A stretch of DNA of 64,000 nucleotides. It comes from Microbacterium sp. TPD7012. Its GTDB lineage: Bacteria > Actinomycetota > Actinomycetes > Actinomycetales > Microbacteriaceae. The position numbers were made by a program, and so were the translations under genes. Within the stretch, counting starts at the first letter, position 1; every line of letters begins with the position of its first letter. The DNA lies in contig NZ_QDFV01000003.1 in assembly GCF_003075395.1 (NCBI RefSeq), forward strand, positions 434,685 to 498,684. The letters are read 5' to 3'. A model generated the notes under the pieces. That model made no database searches. It was not told the DNA's origin and saw only the letters and a list, made by a program, of their open reading frames with translations. Positions 46,429 through 55,425 of the stretch are shown piece by piece.

Positions 46429-47298
46429 ATGCGGTTCGCTCATCTGCGCCGTCCGGACTCCCCTCTCGCGGTTCTCGCCGTGATCCAGGATTCGGACGCC
46501 ATCCTCGTCTCTGATCTCCTCAACGATGCTCCTGCGACTCTGCAGCAGCTCATCGAGAGAGGTGACGGGGTGCTCGACGAGCTGCGGATTGCTCTGGCCG
46601 GTGGCATCGCACCGCGGCATCCGCTCGGCGACTGGGAGTTCTCCTCCGCGGTGCTCGCTCCCCCGGCGGTCCTGGCCGTCGGGCTCAACTACGCCGCGCA
46701 CTCCAGCGAGCTCGGCCTCAAGACCGATGCCGCGCCGACCGTCTTCACGCTCTGGCCGAACTCCCTGACCGGCCACGAGCAGACCACGTCGTGGAGCCGC
46801 GACCTCAGCGAGGCCGTCGACTACGAGGCGGAGCTCGGGGTGATCATCGGAGCGCCCGCGAAGGACGTGAGCGAGGCCGAGGCGCTCTCGCACGTCTGGG
46901 GCTACACCGTGGTCAACGACATCACCGCTCGGAACATCCAGTTCTCCGAGGCTCAGTGGTGCCGGTGCAAGTCGTTCGACGGCTTCACGCCGACCGGCCC
47001 GTTCGCCGTCACCGCCGACGAGATCGCCGATCCGCAGGACCTGCACATCTGGGCGGTCGTCGACGGGCACACCGTGCAGGACGCCAGCACCGGGCAGATG
47101 GTGCGATCGGTCGCCGAACTGATCGCGCATCTGTCGCAGTCCGTGACCCTCCCGCCGGGCACCCTGATCTCCACCGGAAGCCCGGGCGGCGCCGGTTACT
47201 CCCGCGATCCGCAGATCTTCCTGCGCGACCACTCGACGGTCACGGTCGGCATCGACGGGATCGGGGAGCTCACCACCCACTGCCGCATCACCGACTGA
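46429..47298 (+). CDS. Fumarylacetoacetate hydrolase family protein
   Basis: A 289-residue FAH-fold enzyme. The Mg2+ ligands lie in VDYEAELGVIIG (two Glu) and CKSFDGFTPTGPF (Asp), and GTLISTGSPGG is the C-terminal signature. These enzymes hydrolyse or decarboxylate diketo acids, for example in aromatic catabolism. No catabolic genes are adjacent, so the substrate is open. It could be an oxaloacetate decarboxylase or ureidoglycolate-type hydrolase. Confidence 0.92.
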   Translation: MRFAHLRRPDSPLAVLAVIQDSDAILVSDLLNDAPATLQQLIERGDGVLDELRIALAGGIAPRHPLGDWEFSSAVLAPPAVLAVGLNYAAHSSELGLKTDAAPTVFTLWPNSLTGHEQTTSWSRDLSEAVDYEAELGVIIGAPAKDVSEAEALSHVWGYTVVNDITARNIQFSEAQWCRCKSFDGFTPTGPFAVTADEIADPQDLHIWAVVDGHTVQDASTGQMVRSVAELIAHLSQSVTLPPGTLISTGSPGGAGYSRDPQIFLRDHSTVTVGIDGIGELTTHCRITD

Positions 47299-47309
47299 GC
47301 GCACTCGCT

Positions 47310-47360
47310 CACACGCAGAAGGGGACGGATGCGAGCGGCATCCGTCCCCTTCTGCGTGTG
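47310..47360. terminator. Very strong bidirectional terminator, 23-bp perfect stem
   Basis: The two arms (47310-47332 and 47338-47360) are perfectly complementary, around a GAGCG loop. The inner bases are GGGGACGGATGC and its complement. It sits between the FAH and aspA genes, which converge. Confidence 0.88.
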
Positions 47361-47365
47361 TCGAC

Positions 47366-48826
47366 TCAGATCTCGACCAGGTCCTCCGGCGTGATCACGG
47401 GGATCGCCGCCGTGATCGCCTCGAGACCGGAGAGCCGCGCCGGCGACAGCTGCTTCACGACCTCTTCCCGCGACATCAGGCCGGCCTCGACGACCAGATC
47501 GGCCACGTTGCGGTTCGTCAGCAGGGCGGTCTTCGCGAGGGCGGCGGCCGCCGCGTAGCCGATGAACGGCGTCAGAGCGGTGATGACGCCCACCGAGGCG
47601 CCGACCATGGCGCCGAGGCGGTCGCGGTTCGCGGTGATGCCGTCGACGCAGTTGACGCGCAGCGTCCACATCGCCTGACGCATCCAGGTGATGGACTGGA
47701 AGATCGAGTGCGCGATCACGGGCTCGAACGCGTTCAGCTGCAGCTGTCCGGCCTCGGCGGCCATCGTGACGGTCATGTCCGCGCCGGCGACGGCGAACGC
47801 CACCTGGTTGACGACCTCGGGGATGACCGGGTTGACCTTGCCGGGCATGATGCTCGAGCCCGCCTGCATCGCGGGCAGGTTGATCTCGCCGAAGCCGGCC
47901 TGCGGCCCGGAGGAGAGCAGACGGAGGTCGTTGCAGATCTTCGACAGCTTCATCGCATTGCGCTTGAGCGTCGACGAGAACGACATGAACGAGCCGGTGT
48001 CGCTCGTGGCCTCGACGAGGTCGGCCGACGTCTTCAGGTCGAGCGACGTGATCTCGCGCAAGTGCTTGAGCACGGCCGGCGCGTAGTCCGGGTGCGTCGT
48101 GATCCCGGTGCCGATGGCCGTCGCGCCCATGTTGATCTCGAACATGAGCGAGGCGTTCTCGGTCAGACGGGTGTGATCGAAGCCGAGCGTCGACGCGAAG
48201 CCGTGGAACTCCTGCCCGAGCGTCATCGGCACGGCATCCTGCAGCTGCGTGCGGCCGACCTTGAGCACGTCGTGGAACTCGCGGGACTTGCCGAGGAACG
48301 ACAGGCGCAGCAGGTCGAGCTCCTCGAGCAGCGAGCGCAGCGTGAGCGACAGGCCGATCTTCACGGCCGTCGGGTACACGTCGTTCGTCGACTGGCTGCG
48401 GTTGGTGTGGTCGATCGGCGAGAGGAAGGCGTAGTCGCCCTTCTCCCGGCCCGCCATCTCGAGCGCGATGTTGGTGATGACCTCGTTCGCGTTCATGTTG
48501 GTCGAGGTGCCGGCACCTCCCTGGATCACGCCGACGGTGAACTGCTCGTGGAACTCGCCGTCGATCACGCGCTGGGCTGCGCGGTCGATGAGGTCCGCAC
48601 GCTCGGGGTCGAGGACGCCGATCTCCCGGTTCGCCCGTGCGCTCGCCTGCTTTACCATCGCCAGCGCGATCACCAGATCGGGGTAGACCGAGATCGGGCG
48701 TTTGGTGATCGGGAAGTTCGCGTCGGCGCGGGCGGTGTGGATGCCCCAGTACGCGTCGACGGGGATCTCCATGCTCCCGAGGGAATCGGTCTCGGTGCGG
48801 GTCAGGGCAGGCGCGGCAGAAGCCAT
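47366..48826 (-). CDS. aspA: Aspartate ammonia-lyase
   Basis: Converts aspartate to fumarate and ammonia. The 486 residues are of the class II fumarase/aspartase type. GSSIMPGKVNP (323-333) is the family's active-site loop, preceded by GGAGTSTNMNANEVITN in part, SQSTNDVYPTAVKIG and the C-terminal NRNVADLVVEAG. The presence of STNMNANEVI favours aspartase over fumarase. It may feed fumarate linked to the C4-dicarboxylate uptake seen elsewhere in the window, but the genes are not linked. Confidence 0.94.
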   Translation of the reverse strand: MASAAPALTRTETDSLGSMEIPVDAYWGIHTARADANFPITKRPISVYPDLVIALAMVKQASARANREIGVLDPERADLIDRAAQRVIDGEFHEQFTVGVIQGGAGTSTNMNANEVITNIALEMAGREKGDYAFLSPIDHTNRSQSTNDVYPTAVKIGLSLTLRSLLEELDLLRLSFLGKSREFHDVLKVGRTQLQDAVPMTLGQEFHGFASTLGFDHTRLTENASLMFEINMGATAIGTGITTHPDYAPAVLKHLREITSLDLKTSADLVEATSDTGSFMSFSSTLKRNAMKLSKICNDLRLLSSGPQAGFGEINLPAMQAGSSIMPGKVNPVIPEVVNQVAFAVAGADMTVTMAAEAGQLQLNAFEPVIAHSIFQSITWMRQAMWTLRVNCVDGITANRDRLGAMVGASVGVITALTPFIGYAAAAALAKTALLTNRNVADLVVEAGLMSREEVVKQLSPARLSGLEAITAAIPVITPEDLVEI

Positions 48827-48886
48827 GTCACATCCTTGTGGGTCGTGGCGGGTGAGTGTGTGGGGGATGCGTCCAGTCTACGCGGC

Positions 48887-49807
48887 TCACCGTCCGGGTT
48901 TCCGGGAGAAGGCTTCGAGCCGCCCCTCCGGGGTGAGTCCCGCCATGCGCTCCAGCCACTCCTCGGAGAAGTAGCTCCCCGTCGCCGCATCCGTCACCGG
49001 GACGACCGAGTGCGTGATCGTGTCGGGGTGCACGTGCACGAGCTGGAAGGCCTGCGCGGCATCCATCCCGTTGACGTCCGCGGCCGGCAGGGCGACGTTC
49101 ATCGTGTAGCACGTCGCAGACGCGACGCTCACCGGGACGCCGGCGAACGTGCCGTGCGAGGAGTAGTGCAGATGCCCGGCGAGGATGCCGCGCACATCGC
49201 TCCCCCGGATGATGTCGGCGAGCTCGTCCTGGTGACGCAGCTCCAGGATGTCGAAGAGCGGCAGGTGGCTCGGCAGCGGCGGATGATGCATCGCCAGCAG
49301 CGTGCCGTGCGGCGCCGGCACGGCGAGGACCTCTCGCAGCCAGTTCCGCTGCGCCGCGTCCAGATCTCCGTGGTGCCACCCGGGAACGCTCGTGTCCAGG
49401 GCGACGACGCGCAGCCCGTCGAGATCCCAGACGCCGGTGACGGGCTCCTCGGTCGGCGCCAGATCGAGCAGATCGCGCCGCAGCGCAGGGCGCTCGTCGT
49501 GATTGCCCGCAACCCAGATGACCGGGGCGCCCAGCTCGGCCGCGACCGGCTCGACCGCGGCGCGCAGGCGGCGGTAGGCGTCCGGCTCCCCCAGGTCGGC
49601 GAGATCACCGGTGACGACGATGGCGGCGGGGTTCGGATGCACGGCGCGGATCGCAGCGAGCGTCCGCGCGAAGTTCGCCTCGACGTCGTAGCGCCCGCCG
49701 AGACGCGCGCCTCCCGCGAGGAAGTGCGGATCGCTGACATGGATGAGGACGTGAGACGCGGGCCGGTGTCGGCCGAACGCGTACGCGCTGCCTGTTCCTG
49801 CTGACAT
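48887..49807 (-). CDS. Calcineurin-like metallophosphoesterase, CpdA-type
   Basis: A 306-residue two-metal phosphodiesterase. Motifs in order: HVSDPHF (23-29), VVTGDLADLG (63-72), GNHDE (98-102), MHHPPLP and GHLHYSSHG. The arrangement resembles CpdA cAMP phosphodiesterases, but substrate is not proven; other cyclic nucleotides or phosphodiesters are possible. It diverges from a TetR gene with 62 bases between them. The final residues end basic. Confidence 0.9.
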   Translation of the reverse strand: MSAGTGSAYAFGRHRPASHVLIHVSDPHFLAGGARLGGRYDVEANFARTLAAIRAVHPNPAAIVVTGDLADLGEPDAYRRLRAAVEPVAAELGAPVIWVAGNHDERPALRRDLLDLAPTEEPVTGVWDLDGLRVVALDTSVPGWHHGDLDAAQRNWLREVLAVPAPHGTLLAMHHPPLPSHLPLFDILELRHQDELADIIRGSDVRGILAGHLHYSSHGTFAGVPVSVASATCYTMNVALPAADVNGMDAAQAFQLVHVHPDTITHSVVPVTDAATGSYFSEEWLERMAGLTPEGRLEAFSRKPGR

Positions 49808-49832
49808 GGCATCAGCCTATGCGCCCCCACCG

Positions 49833-49849
49833 ACTACTGCGTCTGTAGT
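49833..49849. promoter_or_regulatory. Candidate TetR operator between the phosphoesterase and TetR genes
   Basis: ACTAC and GTAGT form a 5-bp inverted repeat with a 7-base spacer. It lies in a 62-base divergent spacer, 26 bases upstream of the phosphoesterase start and 21 before the TetR start. TetR-type repressors commonly bind such spacers. Short half-sites make chance possible. Confidence 0.4.
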
Positions 49850-49869
49850 GCTCACACTAGGATTCGTTC

Positions 49870-50436
49870 ATGGCCAAGAACGAGAGCCGACGACGCACCA
49901 TCGCGGATGCCGGCCTGACCGTGCTCGCGCGAGACGGATCCCGTGGACTCACCCACCGCGCGGTCGATGTCGCCGCCGCCGTCCCGACCGGAACCACGTC
50001 CAACTACTTCCGCAGCCGCGACGCCCTCGTGGCAGGACTCGTCGAGCGCATCGGAGAGCGCCTGGCTCCGACGCCGGAGGACCTCGAGCGCCGCGCCTCC
50101 GCCACGCCGGGACCGGCGCTGTTCGCCGACTACGTCCGCGACATCGTCCGACGCCTCAGCGACGACCGCGACGTCACGATCGCCCTGTTCGAACTGCGTC
50201 TGGAGAGCAGCCGCCGCCCCGAGGTCGCCGCGGTCCTCGGAGCGTGGCAGCGCGCCGGCCTCGACGGCGACGTCGCGTTCAACGCGGCGGCGGGTCTGCC
50301 CGGGGGCCGACGCGAGATCGCGCTGTTCCACTACGCGATCGACGGCCTCCTGCTGGATCGGCTGACCTCGCCGATCGATCCGGACACCTCGACCGACGAC
50401 ATCGTCGACGCCCTGGTGGCCGGGCTGCTGCGTTGA
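49870..50436 (+). CDS. TetR/AcrR family transcriptional regulator
   Basis: A 188-residue repressor. The N-terminal HTH is at about 8-52 (RRTIADAGLTVLARDGSRGL, LTHRAVDVAAAVPTGTTSNYF in parts), with the usual second part a ligand-binding helical domain (about 75-185). The gene is divergent from the metallophosphoesterase. It may repress that gene and itself. The ligand is unknown. Confidence 0.9.
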   Translation: MAKNESRRRTIADAGLTVLARDGSRGLTHRAVDVAAAVPTGTTSNYFRSRDALVAGLVERIGERLAPTPEDLERRASATPGPALFADYVRDIVRRLSDDRDVTIALFELRLESSRRPEVAAVLGAWQRAGLDGDVAFNAAAGLPGGRREIALFHYAIDGLLLDRLTSPIDPDTSTDDIVDALVAGLLR

Positions 50437-50451
50437 GACGGCGGCCGAGGG

Positions 50452-50787
50452 TCAGTGACCGAGGACGATGATCAGGATGCCGGCGACGACCGCGGCGGCG
50501 CACATCACGAAGCAGCCGTAGGCGCCCACGAGTGAGAGCGACTTCTGCGACTCTGTCAGCGGGCTCTTCTTGGCCGCCTTCGCGGCCTGCTTCGCCGCCC
50601 GCTTGAGCTCCTTCTCGGAGATGACGGTGATCGCATCGGTGAACTCCGCGGGGCTCACCACCGGAGCGCGCCCGCTGCGCACGAGCAGTCGGAGACCGAG
50701 CGCGTAGAACGTGACGATGGCGGTGGCGCCGATCAGAGCGGCGGCGAACACCTGGAGGAAGGCGAGCCAGTCGATGGACACGTTCAT
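50452..50787 (-). CDS. Small membrane protein coupled to a phosphate transporter gene
   Basis: A 111-residue protein with two membrane helices (about 7-33 and 86-109) separated by a basic, Lys/Ala-rich cytoplasmic loop (KRAAKQAAKAAKKS). Its ATG overlaps the pit stop (ATGA), so it is made with the transporter and may be an accessory subunit. No family is recognised. The KA-rich loop resembles the transporter's own C-terminal tail. Confidence 0.75.
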   Translation of the reverse strand: MNVSIDWLAFLQVFAAALIGATAIVTFYALGLRLLVRSGRAPVVSPAEFTDAITVISEKELKRAAKQAAKAAKKSPLTESQKSLSLVGAYGCFVMCAAAVVAGILIIVLGH

Positions 50788-52142
50788 GCGGAATCTCCGT
50801 CCCGGCCAGCATCCACGGGCTTCGGGCTCTTCCCGGACTTCGAAGCCCCCTTGGCCTCGGCCTTCTTCTTCGCCCGCGCCTTGGCCTCGGCCTTGGCCTT
50901 CTCCCTGGCCTCGGCACGCGCCTTCGCCTCCGCCTTCGCGCGCTCGATGCGCTGCTGACGACGCGTCGGCGGCGGCGTGTCGGGAACCTCCACCGCCAGG
51001 TGGGATTCGGCGACGTCGCTCATCGCGTTCGCGTGCGTCACCGCGTTGCGGCGCGAGCGCATGAAGAGACCGAGGATGATGAGCACGGCGATGACGGCGT
51101 CGATCGCGACGCCCCAGTTGCCGAGCCACACGACGAGCAGAGCGGCCAGTGCACCCACGCCACCCGCGGCCGGCAGCGTGAGCAGCCAGCCGACGCCGAT
51201 GCGTCCGGCGGTGCGCCAGCGCACCGTGGACCCCCGGCGTCCGAGGCCGGAGCCGATGACCGATCCGGAGGCGACCTGGGTGGTCGAGAGGGCGAATCCG
51301 AGCGCGCTCGAGGCGAGGATCGTGGCGGCGGTCGAGCTCTCCGCCGCGAAGCCCTGCGCGGGCTTGACGTCGGTGAGCCCCTTGCCGAGCGTGCGGATGA
51401 TGCGCCACCCGCCGAGGTAGGTACCCAGGGCGATGGTGAAGGCGCACGCGATGATCACCCAGAGCTCGGGCTCATGGTGGGCCCCGGACTGCCAGCCGAT
51501 CGTGATCATCGCGAGAGTGATCACGCCCATGGTCTTCTGCGCGTCGTTGGTGCCGTGCGCGAGCGCGACCAGCGACGACGTGAAGATCTGGCCCCAGCGG
51601 AATCCGTCGCGACCGTCGGGCTTCCCGTCGTATCGACGGGTGATCGAGTACGCGATCTTGGTCGCCGCGAAGGCGATGATCCCGGCCGTGACCGGGGCGA
51701 TCAGCGCCGGGAGCACGATCTTCGACAGCACGGCGCCGAAGTCGATGCCGCCGAGACCTGCGCCCACGAGCGTGGCCCCGATCAGTCCGCCGAACAGGGC
51801 GTGCGAGGAGCTCGACGGCAGGCCGAGGAGCCACGTCAGCATGTTCCAGGTGATGGCGCCGATGAGTCCGGCGAAGATCAGCGAGAGGAAGAGATCGGCG
51901 CCGGCGGCGATGATCGCGTCCTCCTTGATGATGCCACCCGAGATCGTCTTCGAGACCTCCGTCGAGAGGAAGGCTCCGATGAGGTTCAGGACGGCCGCGA
52001 GGAGGACGGCGGTCTTGGGCTTCAGCGCACCGGTGGCGATGGGCGTGGCCATCGCGTTCGCGGTGTCGTGAAACCCGTTGGTGAAGTCGAAGAACAGTGC
52101 CAGCGCGATGACAAGCACGACGATGAGGGCTGCGGTTTCCAC
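50784..52142 (-). CDS. pit: Inorganic phosphate transporter, PiT family
   Basis: Low-affinity phosphate (or metal-phosphate) permease of 452 residues and about ten helices. The two PiT signatures are visible: NGFHDTANAMATPIATGAL (22-40) and ALAHGTNDAQKTMGV in the second half. From about 390 on the C-terminus is a charged tail very rich in Lys, Ala and Glu (KAEAKARAEAREKAKAEAKA in part), probably a long helix. A PHO-box-like set of repeats lies upstream, and a small membrane gene overlaps the stop. Confidence 0.92.
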   Translation of the reverse strand: METAALIVVLVIALALFFDFTNGFHDTANAMATPIATGALKPKTAVLLAAVLNLIGAFLSTEVSKTISGGIIKEDAIIAAGADLFLSLIFAGLIGAITWNMLTWLLGLPSSSSHALFGGLIGATLVGAGLGGIDFGAVLSKIVLPALIAPVTAGIIAFAATKIAYSITRRYDGKPDGRDGFRWGQIFTSSLVALAHGTNDAQKTMGVITLAMITIGWQSGAHHEPELWVIIACAFTIALGTYLGGWRIIRTLGKGLTDVKPAQGFAAESSTAATILASSALGFALSTTQVASGSVIGSGLGRRGSTVRWRTAGRIGVGWLLTLPAAGGVGALAALLVVWLGNWGVAIDAVIAVLIILGLFMRSRRNAVTHANAMSDVAESHLAVEVPDTPPPTRRQQRIERAKAEAKARAEAREKAKAEAKARAKKKAEAKGASKSGKSPKPVDAGRDGDSA

Positions 52143-52207
52143 CGTTCGCTTTCGGTCGTTTGAGGAAGAAAAGGAGATGTCGACGGGATCGACGTGATGA
52201 ACGAAGA

Positions 52208-52240
52208 GTTCACCGTGGGTTTCACTTCCGTTTACCGGCC
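52208..52240. promoter_or_regulatory. PHO box: three 11-base direct repeats
   Basis: Three contiguous 11-base units, GTTCACCGTGG, GTTTCACTTCC and GTTTACCGGCC, match the GTTCACC-N4 direct repeat unit of actinobacterial PhoP sites. They lie 66 bases upstream of pit and 61 bases upstream of the S9 peptidase. PhoP control of phosphate uptake is the natural reading. Unit orientation is toward the peptidase gene. PHO boxes can work in either orientation. Confidence 0.75.
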
Positions 52241-52300
52241 CCGCTAAATCCTCCCACCCTCCCCCGCGCCGGTCAACTCGACCTGGGATAGCGTGGGACG

Positions 52301-54427
52301 GTGACCGACGCCCCCACCGCAGACCGCCGCTCCACCACTCGCACCCACCACGGAGACGCGTTCGACGATCCGTACGAGTGGCTCCGCGCGAAGGAGTCCG
52401 CCGAGGTGATCGAGCACCTCGAGGCGGAGAACGCCCACACCGAGGCGGAGACCGCGCATCTCGCCGATCTCCGCGAGAAGCTGTTCGAGGAGATCAAGGG
52501 CAGGGTGCAGGAGACCGACCTGTCGGTGCCCACCCGTCGCGGAGAATGGTGGTACTACAGCCGCACCGAGGAGGGCGCGCAGTACGGCATCCACTGCCGG
52601 GCCGCCGCTGCCCCCGGCGACTGGACTCCCCCGGTTCTGGAGCCCGGCGTGCCCGTTCCCGGGGAGGTCGTCCTGCTGGACGGGAACGTCGAGGCCGAGG
52701 GCCATGAGTTCTTCTCGCTCGGGGCCTTCGACACCTCGGACGACGCGACCAAGCTGCTCTGGTCCACCGACTTCGAGGGCGACGAGCTCTACACGGTGCA
52801 CGTGCGCGATCTGACGACGGGCATCACGCTCGACGACGTGATCCCGAACACCGGCGGCGCCTTCTTCACGCCGGACGGCACCGGCGTCATCTACACCACG
52901 CGGGACGAGGCCTGGCGGCCCGACACCCTGTGGCTCCATCGCCTGGGAACCCCCGTCTCCGAGGACGTCACGCTGTTCCACGAGCCGGATGAGAAGTTCT
53001 GGCTGGGGGCGGGGATCACGCGCAGCCGCCGCTACCTCGTGATCGGGGTCGGGTCGAGCATCACCGGCGAGGAGTATCTCGTCGACCTCGCCGGAGATCT
53101 CACGGCCGAGCCGCAGCTCGTATGGCCGCGGGTCGAGGGCGTCGAGTACTCGCTCGAGCACGCCGTCGTCGACGGCGAGGATCGCCTGCTGATCCTGCAC
53201 AACGATGGGGCCCTCGACTTCGAGCTCGTCTCGGTCGCGGCATCCGACCCCCAGGGCGAGCGGCGCGTGGTGATCGCGCACGAGCCGGGCCGTCGACTCC
53301 TCGGAATGGATGCGTTCCGCGATTTCGCGACGGTCGAGTACCGCAGCGGAGGGCTCGAGCGCGTCGGCCTGCTGGACTACGCGACGGACGCCGTCGAGGA
53401 GATCTCCTTCGACGAGCCGCTGTACTCGGCCGGTGTCAGCGGCAACCCGGAGTGGCACTCGCCGTTCCTGCGACTCGGGTACACGTCGTTCGTGACCCCC
53501 GGCACCGTGTACGACCTCGATCTGGCCTCCCGCGAACTGGTGCTGCGCAAGCAGGTCGCCGTGCTCGGCGGGTACGACCCGACGGAGTACGGACAGCGGC
53601 GGGAGTGGGCGACGGCCTCCGACGGCACGCAGGTGCCGATCTCGCTGGTCTGGAAGCGCGCGTTCGGCGACCCCGGATCGGCACCGCGACCGGTGCACCT
53701 CTACGGCTACGGCTCCTACGAGCACTCGATCGATCCGGGTTTCTCCGTCGCCCGGCTCTCCGAGCTCGACCGCGGGGTCGTCTTCGCGGTGGCACACGTC
53801 CGCGGCGGCGGCGAGATGGGCCGCCAGTGGTACGAGGACGGCAAGCTGCTGCACAAGCGGAACACGTTCACGGACTTCGTCTCCTGCGGCCAGCACCTCG
53901 TCTCGACCGGCGTGACCACCCCGCAGCAGCTGGTGGCCGAGGGCGGCAGCGCGGGCGGTCTGCTGATGGGCGCGGTCGCGAATCTCGCTCCCGAGCTGTT
54001 CGCCGGCATCCTCGCCGCGGTCCCCTTCGTGGATGCGCTGACGACGATCCTCGACCCCTCACTGCCGTTGACCGTGATCGAGTGGGACGAGTGGGGCGAC
54101 CCGCTGCACGACCCGGAGGTCTACGCGTACATGAAGTCGTACACGCCCTATGAGAACGTCCGCGACGGCGTCGCCTATCCGCGCATCCTCGCCGTGACAT
54201 CGCTCAACGACACCCGTGTGCTCTATGTGGAGCCCGCGAAGTGGGTCGCCCGGCTCCGTGAGGCCGGCGCATCCGACGTCCTCCTGAAGTGCGAGATGAT
54301 CGCCGGCCACGGCGGCGTCAGCGGACGCTACAACTCCTGGAAGGAGCGCGCGTTCGAGCTCGCCTGGCTGCTCGACACGCTCGGCCTGGCGGGCGCTCAG
54401 CCGAAGAGGGCAGCGGCCTCGTCGTAG
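52301..54427 (+). CDS. S9 family prolyl oligopeptidase (oligopeptidase B-like)
   Basis: A 708-residue cytosolic serine peptidase. An N-terminal beta-propeller (about 75-410) precedes the alpha/beta hydrolase domain. The nucleophile lies in GGSAGGLLMGA (near 547), the Asp in SLNDTRVLY (near 631) and the His in GHGGVSGRYNSW (near 667). Oligopeptidase B cleaves after basic residues; that specificity is likely from overall similarity but not shown. GTG start. Its 3' end overlaps pfkA by 31 bases, tail to tail. Confidence 0.93.
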   Translation: MTDAPTADRRSTTRTHHGDAFDDPYEWLRAKESAEVIEHLEAENAHTEAETAHLADLREKLFEEIKGRVQETDLSVPTRRGEWWYYSRTEEGAQYGIHCRAAAAPGDWTPPVLEPGVPVPGEVVLLDGNVEAEGHEFFSLGAFDTSDDATKLLWSTDFEGDELYTVHVRDLTTGITLDDVIPNTGGAFFTPDGTGVIYTTRDEAWRPDTLWLHRLGTPVSEDVTLFHEPDEKFWLGAGITRSRRYLVIGVGSSITGEEYLVDLAGDLTAEPQLVWPRVEGVEYSLEHAVVDGEDRLLILHNDGALDFELVSVAASDPQGERRVVIAHEPGRRLLGMDAFRDFATVEYRSGGLERVGLLDYATDAVEEISFDEPLYSAGVSGNPEWHSPFLRLGYTSFVTPGTVYDLDLASRELVLRKQVAVLGGYDPTEYGQRREWATASDGTQVPISLVWKRAFGDPGSAPRPVHLYGYGSYEHSIDPGFSVARLSELDRGVVFAVAHVRGGGEMGRQWYEDGKLLHKRNTFTDFVSCGQHLVSTGVTTPQQLVAEGGSAGGLLMGAVANLAPELFAGILAAVPFVDALTTILDPSLPLTVIEWDEWGDPLHDPEVYAYMKSYTPYENVRDGVAYPRILAVTSLNDTRVLYVEPAKWVARLREAGASDVLLKCEMIAGHGGVSGRYNSWKERAFELAWLLDTLGLAGAQPKRAAASS

Positions 54428-55425
54428 CGGTAGCGCGGCACGGTGTGGAGCTCGCCGAGAGCGTCGGCGAAGGGCACGCGCACGATGTCGGTGCCCTGCA
54501 TCGCCACCATCTGGCCCCAGGCGCCTTCGACGATCGCGTCTGCGGCATGCAGGCCGAGGCGCGTCGCGAGCACGCGGTCGAACGCCGAGGGCGACCCGCC
54601 GCGCTGGATGTGTCCGAGGATCGTGGCGCGCGTCTCGATTCCGGTGATGCGCTCGATCTCCGGCGCGAGCTGATCGCCGATGCCGCCCAGACGCGGACGG
54701 TTGAACGCGTCGAGGCCCTTGTCGCTGTACGCCTCTTCCATGCCGAGGAGCTTGAACCCCTCGGAGACGACGACCAGGGGCGCACGACCACGGTCGTGCG
54801 CGCTCGTGACGAGCGCCGTGATGTCGTCGATCGACATCGGCACCTCGGGGATGCAGATGACATGCGCCCCTGCCGCCATGCCGGCGTGCAGAGCGATCCA
54901 GCCGACGTGACGGCCCATGACCTCGGCGACCATGCAGCGCTGGTGCGAGTCTCCCGTGGTGCGCAGCCGGTCCATCGCGTCGGTGGCGATGTTCACGGCC
55001 GTGTCGAAGCCGAAGGAGTAGTCCGTGGCCTGCAGGTCGTTGTCGATCGTCTTCGGGACGCCGAGCACCTTGATGCCGTCCTTCGACAGGCGATCGGCGG
55101 CCGCGAGCGTGCCCTCGCCGCCGATCGCGACGATGCCGTCGATCTTGTGACCGTAGAGCGTCTTCGCGATGTTCTCGGCGCCGCCGCGCTCCCCCTCGTA
55201 GGGGTTCGTGCGGCTCGTCCCGAGGATCGTGCCGCCCACCTTGGAGAGACCCTTCACCTCGTGCCGGGTCAGCGGCATGAAGTCGCCTTCGACGACGCCG
55301 CGCCAGCCGTCGCGGATGCCGACGAACTCGAGGTCGTACGTGGTGGTGCCCTTGAGGACGATGCCGCGGATGACCGCGTTGAGTCCGGGGCAGTCGCCGC
55401 CGCTCGTCAGGATGCCGATCTTCAT
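54397..55425 (-). CDS. pfkA: 6-phosphofructokinase, ATP-dependent group III type
   Basis: Phosphorylates fructose 6-phosphate in glycolysis. The 342 residues show GGDCPGLNAVIRG (9-21), GGEGTLAAA (102-110) and PKTIDNDL (124-131). Gly105 stands where PPi-dependent enzymes have Asp, and Lys125 is the PPi-like residue found in actinobacterial group III kinases. I therefore predict ATP as donor. Glu and Arg residues of the F6P site (MGRHVGWIALHAG) are in place. The start is MKIGILTSGGD, preceded by GGAAGG. Its tail overlaps the S9 peptidase gene. Confidence 0.95.
   Translation of the reverse strand: MKIGILTSGGDCPGLNAVIRGIVLKGTTTYDLEFVGIRDGWRGVVEGDFMPLTRHEVKGLSKVGGTILGTSRTNPYEGERGGAENIAKTLYGHKIDGIVAIGGEGTLAAADRLSKDGIKVLGVPKTIDNDLQATDYSFGFDTAVNIATDAMDRLRTTGDSHQRCMVAEVMGRHVGWIALHAGMAAGAHVICIPEVPMSIDDITALVTSAHDRGRAPLVVVSEGFKLLGMEEAYSDKGLDAFNRPRLGGIGDQLAPEIERITGIETRATILGHIQRGGSPSAFDRVLATRLGLHAADAIVEGAWGQMVAMQGTDIVRVPFADALGELHTVPRYRYDEAAALFG

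Noticed and set aside
47708..49804. A 698-codon open frame antisense to aspA and the phosphoesterase
   Set aside because: It runs through two real genes on the other strand and has only shadow composition.
50800..50990. KA-rich tail of pit as a tandem DNA repeat
   Set aside because: The repetition is at protein level with varied codons, so it is low-complexity coding sequence rather than a DNA repeat element.
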